From NCBI GenBank assembly GCA_022376515.1, contig WTXI01000167.1:18221-82220 (forward strand): a DNA stretch of 64,000 bases. The letters run 5' to 3'. A program made the translations under genes and the position numbers. This document shows, piece after piece, positions 29,308-40,987 of this stretch. Source of the DNA: Lactifluus volemus (lineage: Eukaryota > Basidiomycota > Agaricomycetes > Russulales > Russulaceae). The stretch's first letter is position 1. Each line of letters begins with the position of its first letter. The notes beneath the pieces were generated by a model. The model was given only the letters and a program-made list of their open reading frames with translations, was not told the origin of the DNA and made no database searches.

Positions 29308-30365
29308 ATAGACAACCACATGCGGATTACCACTGGCACAGCATGTCAGTTTGCCTCGTGCAAGCAGTGCCATCATAAAAATACTTGGGCTGGTTGGGCA
29401 TTTCTTTAATAAATGACAGGACAGAAGGTTTCTATGGGATACTCTACTCCATCGAGGACCATCCTCACGATCACGCTTCCGTCGCTCAATCCCAACCATC
29501 ACCACTGCCATCGTCGATGTCGACCATTTCACAGACACAGTAGTGGCGCGTCCTGCACATGCTGCAAGCTATTGCGTCTTTTGTGCAGGTCAACTCAGAC
29601 AATCAGTAGGGTGTGGTGTATGGACGGTGAAGGTTCCCTTCAGTTGCAAATTAGGTCGTCGTCGTCATCTGTACGTGGCCACCTTTACTCTATATGTTAC
29701 TTTGCATTTCATCCTCAAGTCAAGCTCGAACAACGTCAAGGCATTTTCCTCCATCGCTAAGACCAATTCGGACCCAATGCTCATACAAATTGCCGACTTA
29801 TCCGGGACCCACTACGACCCGCGCGCACCGTGCGCCAACGTCTTCGCGCCCTCCTCTTCTGCTCTCAACGGTCATCTCCGCCGATGCCGCCATCATCAGG
29901 CCCTTCCTCCGCAGATGCTGACGCCGACGATCACTCACCTACACCGTCACCCGCCTCCGCGCGCGATTCCTCAATCCCAATGATGTACTCATCCGAGATA
30001 CCCAGCGACGACGTGACGTTGCTCCCGCTAGCCAACTCTGAGCTCGCCACTAGCGCCGTGGACGAACTGGCACCCCTGCGCGACTTTCACGTACACATTT
30101 TCAACTTGCCCATGCCTGGTTCGCTTCCAGCGCTCCTCGATCTGAACATCGCGACCTACGTGTCGCGTCCGCCCGATCGACCGTCCAACCCTTGCCCGTG
30201 CACCGTCGTAAGAAGCTCTATGAATGGATGTGGAAGGACCTGTTGCACTGCGAATCATGCATCGCAGACAAATAGAGCAAGTGCGCATGGCTTTCTCCTC
30301 CTTTCGGAGCCCGCGCTCCCCCAGCTAACCCGAGTCCCGTTTTATAGTTCGCTCTCGCTGGCGAC
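29308..30365 (+). repeat. Direct duplication, copy 1 (~1.06 kb)
   Basis: Matches 32790-33782 at a glance above 85 percent, with a 60-70 bp segment (about 29682-29748) missing from copy 2. It includes an open stretch (29830-30225) with a Ser/Pro-rich N-terminal region and a LPALLDLNI block also seen in copy 2, then KKLYEWMWKDLLHCES followed by a stop here. I do not recognise the protein. Copy 1 begins directly next to the hAT-like end at 29302. Confidence 0.8.
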
Positions 30366-31052
30366 GGCCGACATTGCATTTCTCAATAATGATTTTGCAC
30401 TCGGCGGTCGATCGTTCTGCCCCACGAAGCATGCGTGTGGCCCGCTCTGATGCGCTGGGACTCCCGTGCGGCTCTCAGCCTCGAACATTGCGTCATAGGG
30501 GAGATGAAGGAGGTAGCACGGTGTCGCGCATCTTTTCCAGGCCTCATGAGGGATACGAAGCGGATCTGGGTCTCACCCCGCTACAGGGCTATGTCGATAT
30601 GCTTGGAGAGATGATCGATCCCGCTCTGTTCGACAATGGGATCCTTCTCAGCAGCTCCAAGGAGGTGTGGGGCATCGAGGCTGCTCGTGTCTCGCAGTTT
30701 CGTATTGCGCAGGCACGGCGATTTCGCGAGTGGGCATTCCATTAATACGTTACAGGTTTTGGGTGCCTACGATTTTCCACGCATTACAATGCTATCAGCT
30801 TATTATAAAACGTAGGGTAGCCAGTATAGTATTTACGGGTTGTCCTTCGGCCCAATCAAATCATGCCGTGTCCATGCAGCTATATACATCTAAATCCGTT
30901 GTTCTCATTGATTGATACTCTATCTTGGATAATGGAACACCCACGAAGAGGAGTTAGATATATACAGGGAAAGCATAGCGGGACAATAGGAGTAGCACGA
31001 ATCAACGGGATGTAACTATGAGTGGAAGTGGTTGTAGACAACATTGAGCTTC
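30366..31052 (+). other. Unassigned, possible C-terminal exon 30540-30745
   Basis: A frame ending TAA at 30745 reads YEADLGLTPLQGYVDMLGEMIDPALFDNG and ends RFREWAFH. It has protein-like composition but no start codon, no clear upstream exon and no family I recognise. The remaining sequence to 31052 is AT-rich and featureless. Confidence 0.3.
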
Positions 31053-32507
31053 CTACCACATCTTCTGATCTCTGAGCTTGCGGACAACCAAAGGGTGGTC
31101 GGAACGTTGACGTGCAACGACGAATGGCAAGTTCTTGAGGTAAGATGCCCGATACCGTGATAGTTGAAGCTCCTCCAATGCAGGTAACACCTGCGTGGCC
31201 GATCCCCCACTGAACCATTGTAGCCCTGACAGTATGGGTGAAGGTATAGTGTTAAATATACGCAGGGTCCGAACAGCAGTAAACGGCTGGAAGAGTTCCA
31301 GCCATTGTGTGTTGCCCATACCGACTAATGAATCCCATCCTTGCTCACTGATGCTGAGCTGATCAATACTAGACAGGACGAACGAGAGTTGGTTGCATAT
31401 TTGCGCCACAGATGAGACTTGCCAATCTACACGATCGCATAGTAAGATGTCGAACGAAAGGGACTCGCCAATGAAAGGCCGTCTCCTTGACGAAAAAGTA
31501 ACTCCGGGGGAGCCAGCAGAGTGTATGAAGGCACTATAGTATGGCATAAGCGCTGGTGCATAACCGATGAACCGAGGGACTTGTTGGATGTCAAAGGCAA
31601 AAACCAGCTGATTGAAGAATCTTATTTGCGTGGTGTGGAGTAGAGGGGCATCGATTTGGGCCACGAGGTCCTCCAAGTACTCACTGACTCCACGGAAGTA
31701 GAACTTGGTGAGAGCGGGGAGGACAGCACGTGTCAGCGGAGGTGGACGTCGGTTGGCTGGATCAGGACGAGAAGCCGGGGATTTGAAATCGATGGAGAGG
31801 TACGTGAGGCTGGTCAAGGCAGAGACACATGTAGCCATTGCCTCGGGTGAAATGTAACCAGAATGCGGTATCCGATAAAGGGAGAGATTGACAAGGTAAT
31901 TGGAAGACAAAAGAAATCGAGGTAATGTCGGAAATGGAATTTCACTCAAATAGAGCGATCGTAGACGTGGGGCGGATCCACCTAAGAACGTATTGGGAAG
32001 CACCGGCACAGTCCCTCCTTTATGAAGAGAAAGTGATTCCAGTTCCGGAAAGGGTTCCTCCATCACTGCGACCAAATTCTCCAGTGGAAACGCTTTTCCA
32101 CGGAGCGAAATGCCGCGTACACGGTTACGGTGCTCGAGGGCAGCCATTACGTTATCTTCAACTTGAGAATCAACAGAGAAGTAATGTATTTCGATAGGCA
32201 AGGGGGGCCAGACATCTAGCATCTCCCTCACAGGAGTCCTGTCTGTGCAGAGAAGGCGGAGATCGAGACGAAGTGAGGATGCAAAGATGATATATCGCCA
32301 TCTTTGGCATACATGTACAAACTTGGGCCATACCATCTCTCGCGGAGGCCAGTCATCAGATAGGCAGGAGGACTTTATCTGGAAGCGAACAGATTGTAAC
32401 ACGGGGTGACTCGGAAATCCGACCTGCATCGTAGAATGAGACATCGTTGGGAGTGTAGCCGATATCACGTACATAGTCTTCGAATCCACCTTGATCCCTT
32501 GGAACTT
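31053..32507 (-). pseudogene. F-box/LRR-type gene, frameshift after the F-box
   Basis: About 430 codons (31053 to about 32350) show the basidiomycete F-box layout: WPKFVHVCQRWRYIIFAS, LRLLCTDRTPVREMLDVWPPLPIEI, then leucine-rich strands (LRSLYLSEIPFPTLPRFLLSS, LTSLTYLSIDF, LTKFYFRG) up to TAG at 31053. The start of the F-box (SLPDKVLLPI, 32359-32388) is in another phase and hits a TGA before the WPKF motif, and I find no ATG for it. Such proteins usually serve as SCF ubiquitin-ligase substrate receptors. It could be a pseudogene or have an intron I did not resolve. It lies between the two copies of the 1-kb duplication. Confidence 0.65.
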
Positions 32508-32789
32508 CCTATGCGCTTTCTTATCTTGTGAATTTTAGAAGGAGAAGTGTTGGAGGGTGAGTAAGGGGGGATATCATTGCTGCTTGATTGGGAGCTTGAC
32601 AACACATCGCTGATGAGCTTGCGAGTGCGCCTGATTAGGGTACGAGTATAAAGTCAGGTACTTTGAAATAGGGCCAGTGAGAGGTCTTTTGACGTACTGG
32701 AGAGGGTTCATCGAGTGCGGTGACAATGAGAAGAGACGGACGGAAAGTAGTTATATAGTTGATAGAGAGTCTGAGGCTCAGGCGCTCAG

Positions 32790-33782
32790 GCTGTGTTTAC
32801 AGGCAACCAAATGCGGATACCACTGGCACAGCATGTCACCCAACAAATTGTTTGCCTCGTGCAAGCAGTGCCAGCATAAAAAAATTGGGCTGGTTGGGCA
32901 TTTCTTTAATAAAAGACAGGACAGAAGGTTTCTATGGGATACTCTACTCCATCGAGGACCATCCTCACGATCACGCTCAATTGCAACCATCACCATTGCC
33001 ATCGTCGATGTCGACCATTTCACAGGTACGGTCGTGGTGCGTCCTGCATATGCTGCAAGTTATTGCGTCTTTTGTGCAGGTCAACTTACACAAACAGTAA
33101 GGTGTGGTGTACGGACAGTGAAGGTTCCCTTCAGTTGCAAATTAGGTCGTCGTCGTCATCTGTACGTGGTCATTTTTCCTCCATCGGTGCTAAGACCAAG
33201 TCGGACCTAATGCTCATATAAATTGCCGACTTATCACTACGACCCGCTCGCGCGCGCTGTGCGCCAACGTCTTCGCGCCCTCCTGTCCTTCTCTCAACGG
33301 TCATCTCCGCCGATGCCACCATCATCAGACCCTTCCTCCGCAGATACTGACGCCGACGATCACTCATCTGCACCTTCACCCGCCTCCTCCGCGCGCGATT
33401 ACTCAATCTCAATGGTGTACCCATCCGAGATACCCAGCGACGACGAGACTTTGCTCCTGCTAGCCAACTCTGAGCTCACCACTGGCGAACTGGCACCTTT
33501 GCGTGACTTTCGCGTAGACATCTTCACGTTGCCCATGCTTGGTTTGCTTCCAGCGCTCCTCGATCTGAACATCACGACCTTTGTCGCGTCAGCTCACGGG
33601 CTGCCCGGTCGACCGACCCTTGCCTGTGCGCCATCGAAAGAAGCTCTATGAATGGATGTGGAAGGACCTGTTGCACTGCGAGTCGCGCATCGCGGGCAAA
33701 CAGATCAAGTATTCTCCTCCTTTCGGAGTGCGCGCTCCCCCCAGCTAACCCAAGTCCCGTTTTATAGTTCGCTCCCCCCGGC
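32790..33782 (+). repeat. Direct duplication, copy 2 (~1.0 kb)
   Basis: Second copy of 29308-30365, same orientation, 3.4 kb away, flanking the F-box gene. Here the shared coding-like stretch runs from 33223 (PPSSDPSSAD..., LPALLDLNI) to 33651, and the KKLYEWMWKDLLHCES segment is followed by a longer open run than in copy 1. Function unknown. Confidence 0.8.
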
Positions 33783-34934
33783 GTCCGAATTCACAACGAC
33801 GCGCACCGAGGCGCCGCGAGTAAAGGTCGCCGAAAATAGCATCAAACCGGGCGACCCTTGTAATCGAATTGGCGGGTCCCAATGCGTTTGCCATGCCACT
33901 GGGAAACCCTCGCTGAGTCAGAGGTTGCCAACGCGCAAAAGCAGATGGCGCCAGTTGCACCCGGGAGCCATCTACGACGCGGGATGGTGGACCAAAAACA
34001 CTCTCCGGCGGGGCAGGGGTCCCTACGAGAATGGCTTACTCAACTGAACATGGTGCCCAAGTTACTGTTGTAGACTTGTAGTGCGATGGGCTGAGCGAAC
34101 GACCTGGATGCCTGTGTTCGTCTTGGCGTAGTGAAAATGACGACGTGCAAGCCCATTGTGCCGTGGTCTTTCTTCATTCCATCTGCTCATGGACGGCGCA
34201 CACCCTTTCTCGTTCTTTATGGCTCTACCTTACGAACACGGAGAGTGGGTGCAGGCTGTGGCTGAGATGTCGCCTGTAACATCGCATGTTGCTTCCACAG
34301 AAAACAGAGCACTCGGTCCTGAGTCATATTCTTTTTTTTTTTGTGAAGCGATCAGACATTCAGTAGCACTCCTTGTGGTGTACATGTACATATATCACCA
34401 CTAAATGATATCACGCCTCCAAACGTACAGTATAGTCGGTGAGTCCAAGGAAGCGGTGAACCGCGCGCACGACTGCCGCCTTTCCAATTTCTGCCGATGC
34501 GCGCGGTCCCCACCACGACACCCGAGCTTCATCACCGCCTTTGCCACCACCCACCCCACCTTTCTGCCTCGCACCGCAACCGCGCTTCTTCACGAATGTG
34601 CTGGAGAGGTGGAACTTGCAGCGCGACGCCGCCCAATAGCTCCAAGTCGGCTGGCTGAGCTGCCCTGGGAGCCCGGACGTTGATATGGACATCAGATTGT
34701 ACATACGCGCTTTTTCATACCCTCGTTGCTACACTTTAAACATTTTCTTTTGGACCTATGTTGACTAAGATAAGCTAGTTGGGCCGCGTTGCTGCGATCT
34801 TATCAACGACTAAAATCTAGTGGTCATCATGAACAGGGGAGTAGGTGGGAGTGTGAACGCGAGTAAGATATGGGTAGTTGTGCCGGGACGTGCTTCGATC
34901 CACCAATTAGCTCCATTGCTGCAGCATCCACATG
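33783..34934. other. Unassigned region
   Basis: A minus-strand frame at 34411-34704 (Lys/Gly-rich, ending at 34411) and a plus-strand stretch around 33850-34050 (AGPNAFAMPLGNP in one phase, GAIYDAGWWTKN in another) have protein-like patches, but the phases change and no gene can be assembled. A 10-T run lies at about 34330. Confidence 0.35.
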
Positions 34935-36350
34935 CTACAGATCCCAAGGTATATCGAACGTCCAACGGCACACCCGCCGCAGGCTCACTGGATGGCCCGA
35001 TACTTGTCGATCGTCGATAAATGTGGTAAATGCGTCCTGAGCATCGCTTCCTCCAGAATATCCAACCTCTTCAACGTTCGGAAAGAGTGGCTCTCCATCG
35101 TCAGATGGTAAGGAAGGGAAAATTTTGCTGATGAGACCATCTTTCAAATGAATGGTCTTCACGTTGGTGAACGGCTTAGAAAGTTCACGCCACTGTCTTT
35201 GGTCGATATTGTTGAGCCAGTTGGATTGATGGAGCTCGTCGTAGCTGAATGCAACTTGCTCGACTGAAGAAAGTACAGGTGAAAGTGTACCAAAGAGTTG
35301 AACTGCAGGTGCAAAGTCGAGAAATCTGCACTCGATCTGCAACATCAAAGGAGTGTCCAACTTCCAAGGGACCGCGTGTAAGGAAACGGCAGATAGACCG
35401 AAAGTTACCTGGACAGCTCTAAATGTGAGGCTCTCGGATGAGTGCATGAACTGACAGAGGCGTGGAACCGTAAGGGGGAACTGATTAAAAAGATTGACAC
35501 GAAGGATGCTGAGGGAAGGGGCGCTGATCCTAGCAACAAGGCCTTCCAAATATGTGGCGGTGCCTCGGAACAAAAACCGGCGTAGGTTAGGGAGTGTGGT
35601 CATATCCGGGGTCTGGTGCAACTGCCTTTCAACATCACGGTTGGGGATAGGGGAATGAAATGTAATGGACAGCCTCTCCAGTTGGGGCCATAAGCGAAAG
35701 CCGAGTAAGTATATAACTCGGAGGGAGATAGACGGGCTCGGATGCCGAGATATTGAGAAGCGAGAGACTGACAAGTCCCGCGGCAGTTGTGGTAAGTAAG
35801 GATGATTGAGTTGGAACGGAAGCCGTCGACAGTTGGAGATGGCGTAGATTGGGGGCTTGAAACGTGGAAGGGAGGTCCACTTCGGTCAGAGAATGGATAT
35901 ACATGCGTTCGAGAATTGGGAATTGATGATCCATAGCTGCGACGAACGTCCACATATGTCGGGCCATCGAAAGGTAAATGTGACGCACGCGATCACGGTG
36001 TGAAAGTGCGAGAAGTATACCTGATCTATCTGTTGCTTCCGACTTCCAACCAGGGTAATAGATGGTGAGTGGTAGAGGTGGTGAATGTGCGAGCATGTCC
36101 GCTACAGGCACACCATGGGTGCAGTAGAGATGAAGGTTGAGCCGAGATGGTGATTCAAGAATAAGATTTCGCCACAGTCGACAAACATGTGCCAGTTTGT
36201 ACCACCAGCGTTGATGGTCCCATGTAAAATTCAACATGCCATTCTTATCTTCACATTCGTCTGGATCGGATAGCTGATAAAGATGAAATATATGGAGAAG
36301 CACGTCATCGTTGAGGATGTCGATAGGCGGGTGTCGTCTATTGGTGTTAG
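34935..36350 (-). pseudogene. Second F-box/LRR-type gene, frameshifted
   Basis: The frame upstream of 36303 gives PIDILNDDVLLHIFHLYQ, an F-box first helix, followed by WWYKLAHVCRLWRNLILESPSRLNLHLYCTHGVPVADMLAHSPPLPLTIYY, the same motif order as the gene at 31053-32507. The first frame ends at 35635. A second frame covers the rest (35774 to TGA at 34935: LRRFLFRGTATYLEGLVARI, LSILRVNLFNQFPL, HAVPWKLDTPLMLQIECRF). A one-base shift between about 35690 and 35770 joins them. No ATG was found near the F-box, so a short first exon may lie around 36400-36560. The two genes are paralogues in the same orientation. Confidence 0.65.
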
Positions 36351-36888
36351 GCCCTATTAATCGGAACAGATCAGGGACACAAAGACCACTGGCATGATTT
36401 GGAATTGCTTACATCGGCCGAGCCTTCTAATGAGGGGAGGATAAATTACGGTAGAGCAGCAACCAGGCATTTTCAAGGAGGTGAGTAATGACGTGGATGC
36501 GACTGAAGAGCGTACAGCAGTGTGTAGGCCTTGGGCGACCGATACCTCATTCCGTGGCGGTGGCACTGTCCTTGGCCATGGTGGGCGCTGACCTATATCC
36601 AGAATCGCACGTTGGCGTCCACCTTCCTCGCTATCATCGTTGTCGCCGTCGTTACCTCGTTATGGGCCACGCCTCCTTTTCCTCACTTGCACATACTCAC
36701 CTACATTTGTACATTATGCACACGGATACAGCGCAGACAGGCCAATGTCTTACAACCTTCAAACACATCAAGTTACGAATACATACCACACAGAGATGAA
36801 ACGGAAAATTGAGTGAGGTGGTCTAGGTCAGAGATGGATGGTAGGGGTGGACCGTCGCCTGGAGCAGGTAAGCTGGGCAGGACAGGGA
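36351..36888. other. Intergenic, no gene recognised
   Basis: May hold the first exon of the F-box gene to the left; otherwise only short unsupported open stretches. Confidence 0.4.
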
Positions 36889-37478
36889 CTAGAAGGCTGT
36901 CAGGGCTGTTGAGGAATGACGGTTGAAGGATAATGTAAACGTACTCTTCATACGGTGTCCGACCGTAAGATTTGACCCATCTGTGCTAAGTGAACTTCGC
37001 CAGGTGGCACCACGCAATGGACCGCCTTGAAGTTTAGCTCGAGAAATTGAGGCCTGAGCGACGACATAGCCCTGTCGCCAGCTTTCACGTGCAAAGTTGA
37101 GCCAAGTAGATAGATTGTGAGAAGGATGGACATGCACGGGTAGAGAAATTGGAGCCAACCACGAGCAGTTGTCCGGAGGATTTGCGGTGAGAGGAATCTG
37201 GAATGGAAAAGTCCTGATAGAAGCTAAATGCGTGAGGGGGTCATCAAGGGAAGTAATGTTGATAGAGGACATCGACATTGGGAGGCACACCCCAACAATG
37301 TCACATACAAGGGCAACATTATTGTAGGTCACTTCTACCCCTTCCCCATCTACACTGCCAGGTGCCAGTGAGAGGTGCAGAGAGGAATGTAGTGTACAAC
37401 CAGCAAAAATCACGAAATCACGCCCTGTCACATGCAAAAAGGTGGGCAAAACCTGACTTCTCAACTTAAAAACTTTTT
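36889..37478 (-). pseudogene. Open frame cut at its 5' side by the TIR element (unknown product)
   Basis: About 195 codons are open on the minus strand from the edge of the TIR element (37478) to 36889, with no ATG at the front. The translation (LPTFLHVTGRDFVIFAGCTLH..., VTYNNVALVCDIVGVC, NITSLDDPLTHLASIRTFP) vaguely resembles the C-terminal region of the neighbouring F-box genes, but I cannot show this by eye. The frame running exactly to the element boundary suggests the element truncated a gene. Confidence 0.4.
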
Positions 37479-37879
37479 CATCAGGAAAAACCTCAACTGC
37501 TAATCACTGCTAGCGAGGCAATAATTGCGGTAAGCGCATCTAGCGTCGGCTAAGCCATGATAACGCGCAATAAAATGTGATAAACACGATAAAATACAAT
37601 AAATCCCATAAAACGCGACAACTCCACTAGACATTTTTTACCGCTAAAATAGTGCTAACGAGCACTATCCTTTTGTCGAATTATAGCACCTTCTACATGT
37701 CTTTAACAATAAATCATGTATTCCTCAGCTAAAATTCGGCTAGCAATGTCATTAGTTTGGTAAATTCTCTAATTTGATGTTAGGGACAAAAAAAAATCTA
37801 ATGCTAATCAGTGCACTTCTGACTTCTCGATATCGTCACCTTCACCACCATCCCCTGAAGCATGTGATTCCCAATGAAA

Positions 37880-39100
37880 CAACACAGCACATCCATTTTG
37901 GGCAGGCTCGAACGGGCCTACATCACCAAGTTGGGTCTGAGAGTCCCGGGTAGTCCTAGTCCAAGCATGGTATCAATCAGTGAATGGACATGCGTGCTCT
38001 AAAAACATGCTATACCGCCTGGCGGCCCTGGAGGCCACCCTGGTTCAGGCGCAGGCACGGCTGACAACACGATAGACGCAGCCAAGATGCAGTGGTGGTA
38101 GTAGCGTTGGAGGTAGTAGTGGCAGCGGCACTATAGCTTAGCAAGCTGATATCGAGTGTGAGCTCTGGAAGCGTGTTCTGCTGTGCGAGCAGTGCGACCT
38201 GTTCCACGCTGACATCTTTTTTACCATCAAGATCAATTGGAAATTAGTCAATTTGGAATGAGAAAGAGCTGCTGGTGGTTGGTTGGACGTACCTTTCCCC
38301 GCTTGAGCTAGAGCAGAGCGACAAAAAAAATTGAGTTTCGATACGCGTGGGCGTGTACTGACGAGATTGACGATCTGAAATTGATAACCAGTTGGTAATA
38401 TCAGGTGAAATACGATGATGGGCAAAGGGGGGCAGAGAAGAGGGGATACCTTATCAATCCTCGCGGCCGGCAACAAAGACGTCGACAATATGCGTGACAA
38501 TGAATTTACAGAAGTTTCTAGTCCCGTGAAAGAATTTGTTTATTCAAGTGAGATGGCAGCCCAGATCCCAAATGGATACAGCAGTCGGGAGCACCACCTT
38601 GGCGTGCGCAGGTGGGCATTGTACTTCACCGAGTGCCATAGTACTTGGCAGTACAATAGCATGATGGAGCGGGTTGAGGATGTAGCAGGAGCAGGAGTAG
38701 AAAAGACACCTCCTCCAGTTTGGTGAGCGGGAACCGGTGCTACAGTGGGTGCAACCACTCCTTGCGGATTTGCCGTTTTCATGATGTGTAGAGTCGTGGG
38801 AAGCATGAGATCGACGTGCGTGTGCCTTGCCTTTGGTCGGACAAACAGGTGTTTGCGGCACTGGAGGGGAATGGTCAGAAAAACCTACGGTATGGGTGAA
38901 AACCGATATCACTGACTGGGAAGTTTACAGTTCCCAAATTGCGCATGCTTGACTTCGTCTTCTGCCATGTTCAGTTCACATCGCGGAGTCATCTGTCAGC
39001 CGCAGGCCATCACTGCATCACTTTCTGAGTTTGAAAGCCGTACGAAAAAAAAGGTCGTACGATTTTAATTTCCCACATGAGTTTGAAAGTTCAACTTAGC
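37880..39100. other. Core of TIR element, left half: unassigned
   Basis: Scattered open stretches on both strands (for example minus 38540-38806, Pro/Thr-rich) cannot be joined into a gene or matched to a family by eye. Confidence 0.35.
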
Positions 39101-39283
39101 CCTCAAAGCCGCTGCTGCCTTCTCTGCCCCACTACTACACCGTCACGGACATCACCCACCAGGGTAATGGATTCGCCGTAATGTGCATGACGCCTTTTGG
39201 AACCGGTATGGACTGAAATTCTCTTCTGATCTCGTTCTCTCCCTCCCTCCCTCCGCCTCTCCAAAACAAAGCTGATTGACGAT

Positions 39284-39699
39284 TCGCTGCTATTTTCCAA
39301 GGAGGTACCGTCAATACAAAGACGCGCATGGCGAGGACCCACCCACAGAGTTCCATCTCCTGATGGGACAAGTGGGTGGGGTGCTCGTCCCCCTCGCGCT
39401 CTTCTGGCTCGCATTCTCGACTTACCGCGAAGTGCACTGGATCGTGCTGATGCCTGCGTTGGTCGGTCCCATTCAGCATGGGCATCTACTTTATCTTCAC
39501 ATCCTCCTTCACGTACAGGTCGATCGCAGCATTCCTGCTTGCATGCAACACCCCGATGTGCACGTCGTCTGCGACGGCGTCCCCCCTCTTTGCGGGGTGG
39601 ATGTGCCATATTCTCGGCACGGTCTGTGCAACGCTACTGTTAAGAGGGTTGACAACCGCGAAGGCCCCACTCCTGTACGCACATCCCACCTTCTTCTAA
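39284..39699 (+). pseudogene. MFS transporter C-terminal fragment (DHA1/polyamine type)
   Basis: Frame 1 (39284 to about 39478) gives YRQYKDAHGEDPPTEFHLLMGQVGGVLVPLALFWLAFSTYREVHWIV (shown by its motifs), frame 2 (39478-39699) continues MGIYFIFTSSFTYRS...ASPLFAGWM...LLRGLTTAKAPL. From memory this is the last third of fungal drug:H+ antiporter-1 type transporters, with the G-x-FWLAF-T and IYFIFTSSFTY membrane segments. One base shift separates the halves and the other transmembrane segments are absent. It lies inside the TIR element at 37479-40314, so it is either captured or the element formed around it. Confidence 0.65.
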
Positions 39700-40314
39700 G
39701 TCGCTTATACCTGACCTTTTGACATACTTCTTTCAGTTTTGTTCTGTGTTATATGGCTCCTTGAACCCATCGTATATGAGCATGCCAGGTATGTTGGCCG
39801 TTTTTGATCACCTGTCACATCTGATATGGTCCAATAGTGGAGCAGTGAACATGGGGCCAGCACTCGACGTTGCAATTGTAAATGACCCAAATACAAAGAT
39901 TGTGAGTCTGCCATGTAATTATGTGCTGTAACTACTGAAGCGTCGAGTATCCAGATATACCCAAGGAACAGTTTTTGACAGGACACTTATAAATACGTAG
40001 GTGCGGGTAGCATATTAAATCGCATAGACTTTATTACAGTTTTAGTACTTACTCGTTTTGATAATTTAACAAAGTTTAGTAATAATTTGAAAACCGGGTT
40101 GAAAAATTAGCGTGATTTTAGCATGAATAAGTATCAATTATTGCTAATCAGCTAGAGCTACAAATTAGCAAAATTAACAAAATTAACGCAATTAATGCTA
40201 ATTAGTTATAATCGCTAGAGGGGGATAGTTAAAACTGCTAATGGGCGCTTACCACGTAATTAGACTTAATTATGTCAAATTATGTCAAATTAGCAAGTGA
40301 GGTTTTTCCTGATG

Positions 40315-40987
40315 TTGCTGTCTACAATTCTACATAAAATAAATTTCTGTCTGCACAAAGTTCTTCTAAAAGGGCAATATAAGAAAACTGTGCAGCCAGT
40401 TTGATGTAAAATGGCTTTGGGCCGACAGCATAGAAGTTTTACTGTAATTTCGTTGATTTGTCACTCATTTGTCACAAGATGTGATGAATTTGCATGACGC
40501 ATATCTTAGTACCACAGTGGGGGACCATGTGGGAATCCTGGGTGCTGTGGTTCTTCCCTTTTTTAAATTTTACTTTTTTTATTTCCCCAATGCCTCAGCT
40601 CTACAAGAAGATCAATACTGTGATTTTTCAATAGTTTGGAACTGGCGGAGAATATATTAATTGAATGAGACACACTGACATTGGCAGGTAAAGTCATCAC
40701 TACTAATTTTCTGTGATCAAACGATGGGCACTGGCTTAAAATGAACACATTGGTGACATTCTCCTTCTGAAATTATGAATCTAGAACGAATTGAACCCCT
40801 TAGAAGTTGTGTGAATGAGGTGGTGGTCGATAGTCATAGCAGGTTAGCAGCCTTCTAGTGGGTGACCCTCAACTTTAACATCTTCGTTTTTTATGATATA
40901 AAAGGCATTTTCAAGGAGGTAATACCAATACGTAGCATACACGTTTAGAACAATAGACTTGGGAGACACAATAGATATGCCAACTTT
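40315..40987. other. Intergenic 3' of the P450 gene
   Basis: AT-rich; no gene is supported. The P450 stop codon is at 40988. Confidence 0.5.

Larger units (their letters stand above)
37479..40314. mobile_element. 2.8-kb non-autonomous TIR element carrying a host gene fragment
   Basis: The left end CATCAGGAAAAACCTCA and the right end (its complement, 40298-40314) match over 17 bp and then with mismatches through GCTAAT. Both termini (about 400 bp left, 330 bp right) are AT-rich with recurrent GCTAAT/ATTAGC motifs, unlike the GC-richer core. TT flanks both sides, compatible with a 2-bp target duplication. No transposase is present. The core contains an MFS-transporter fragment (39284-39699). 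The first 11 bases of the TIR equal those of the foldback MITE at 7461. Superfamily unassigned. Confidence 0.65.
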
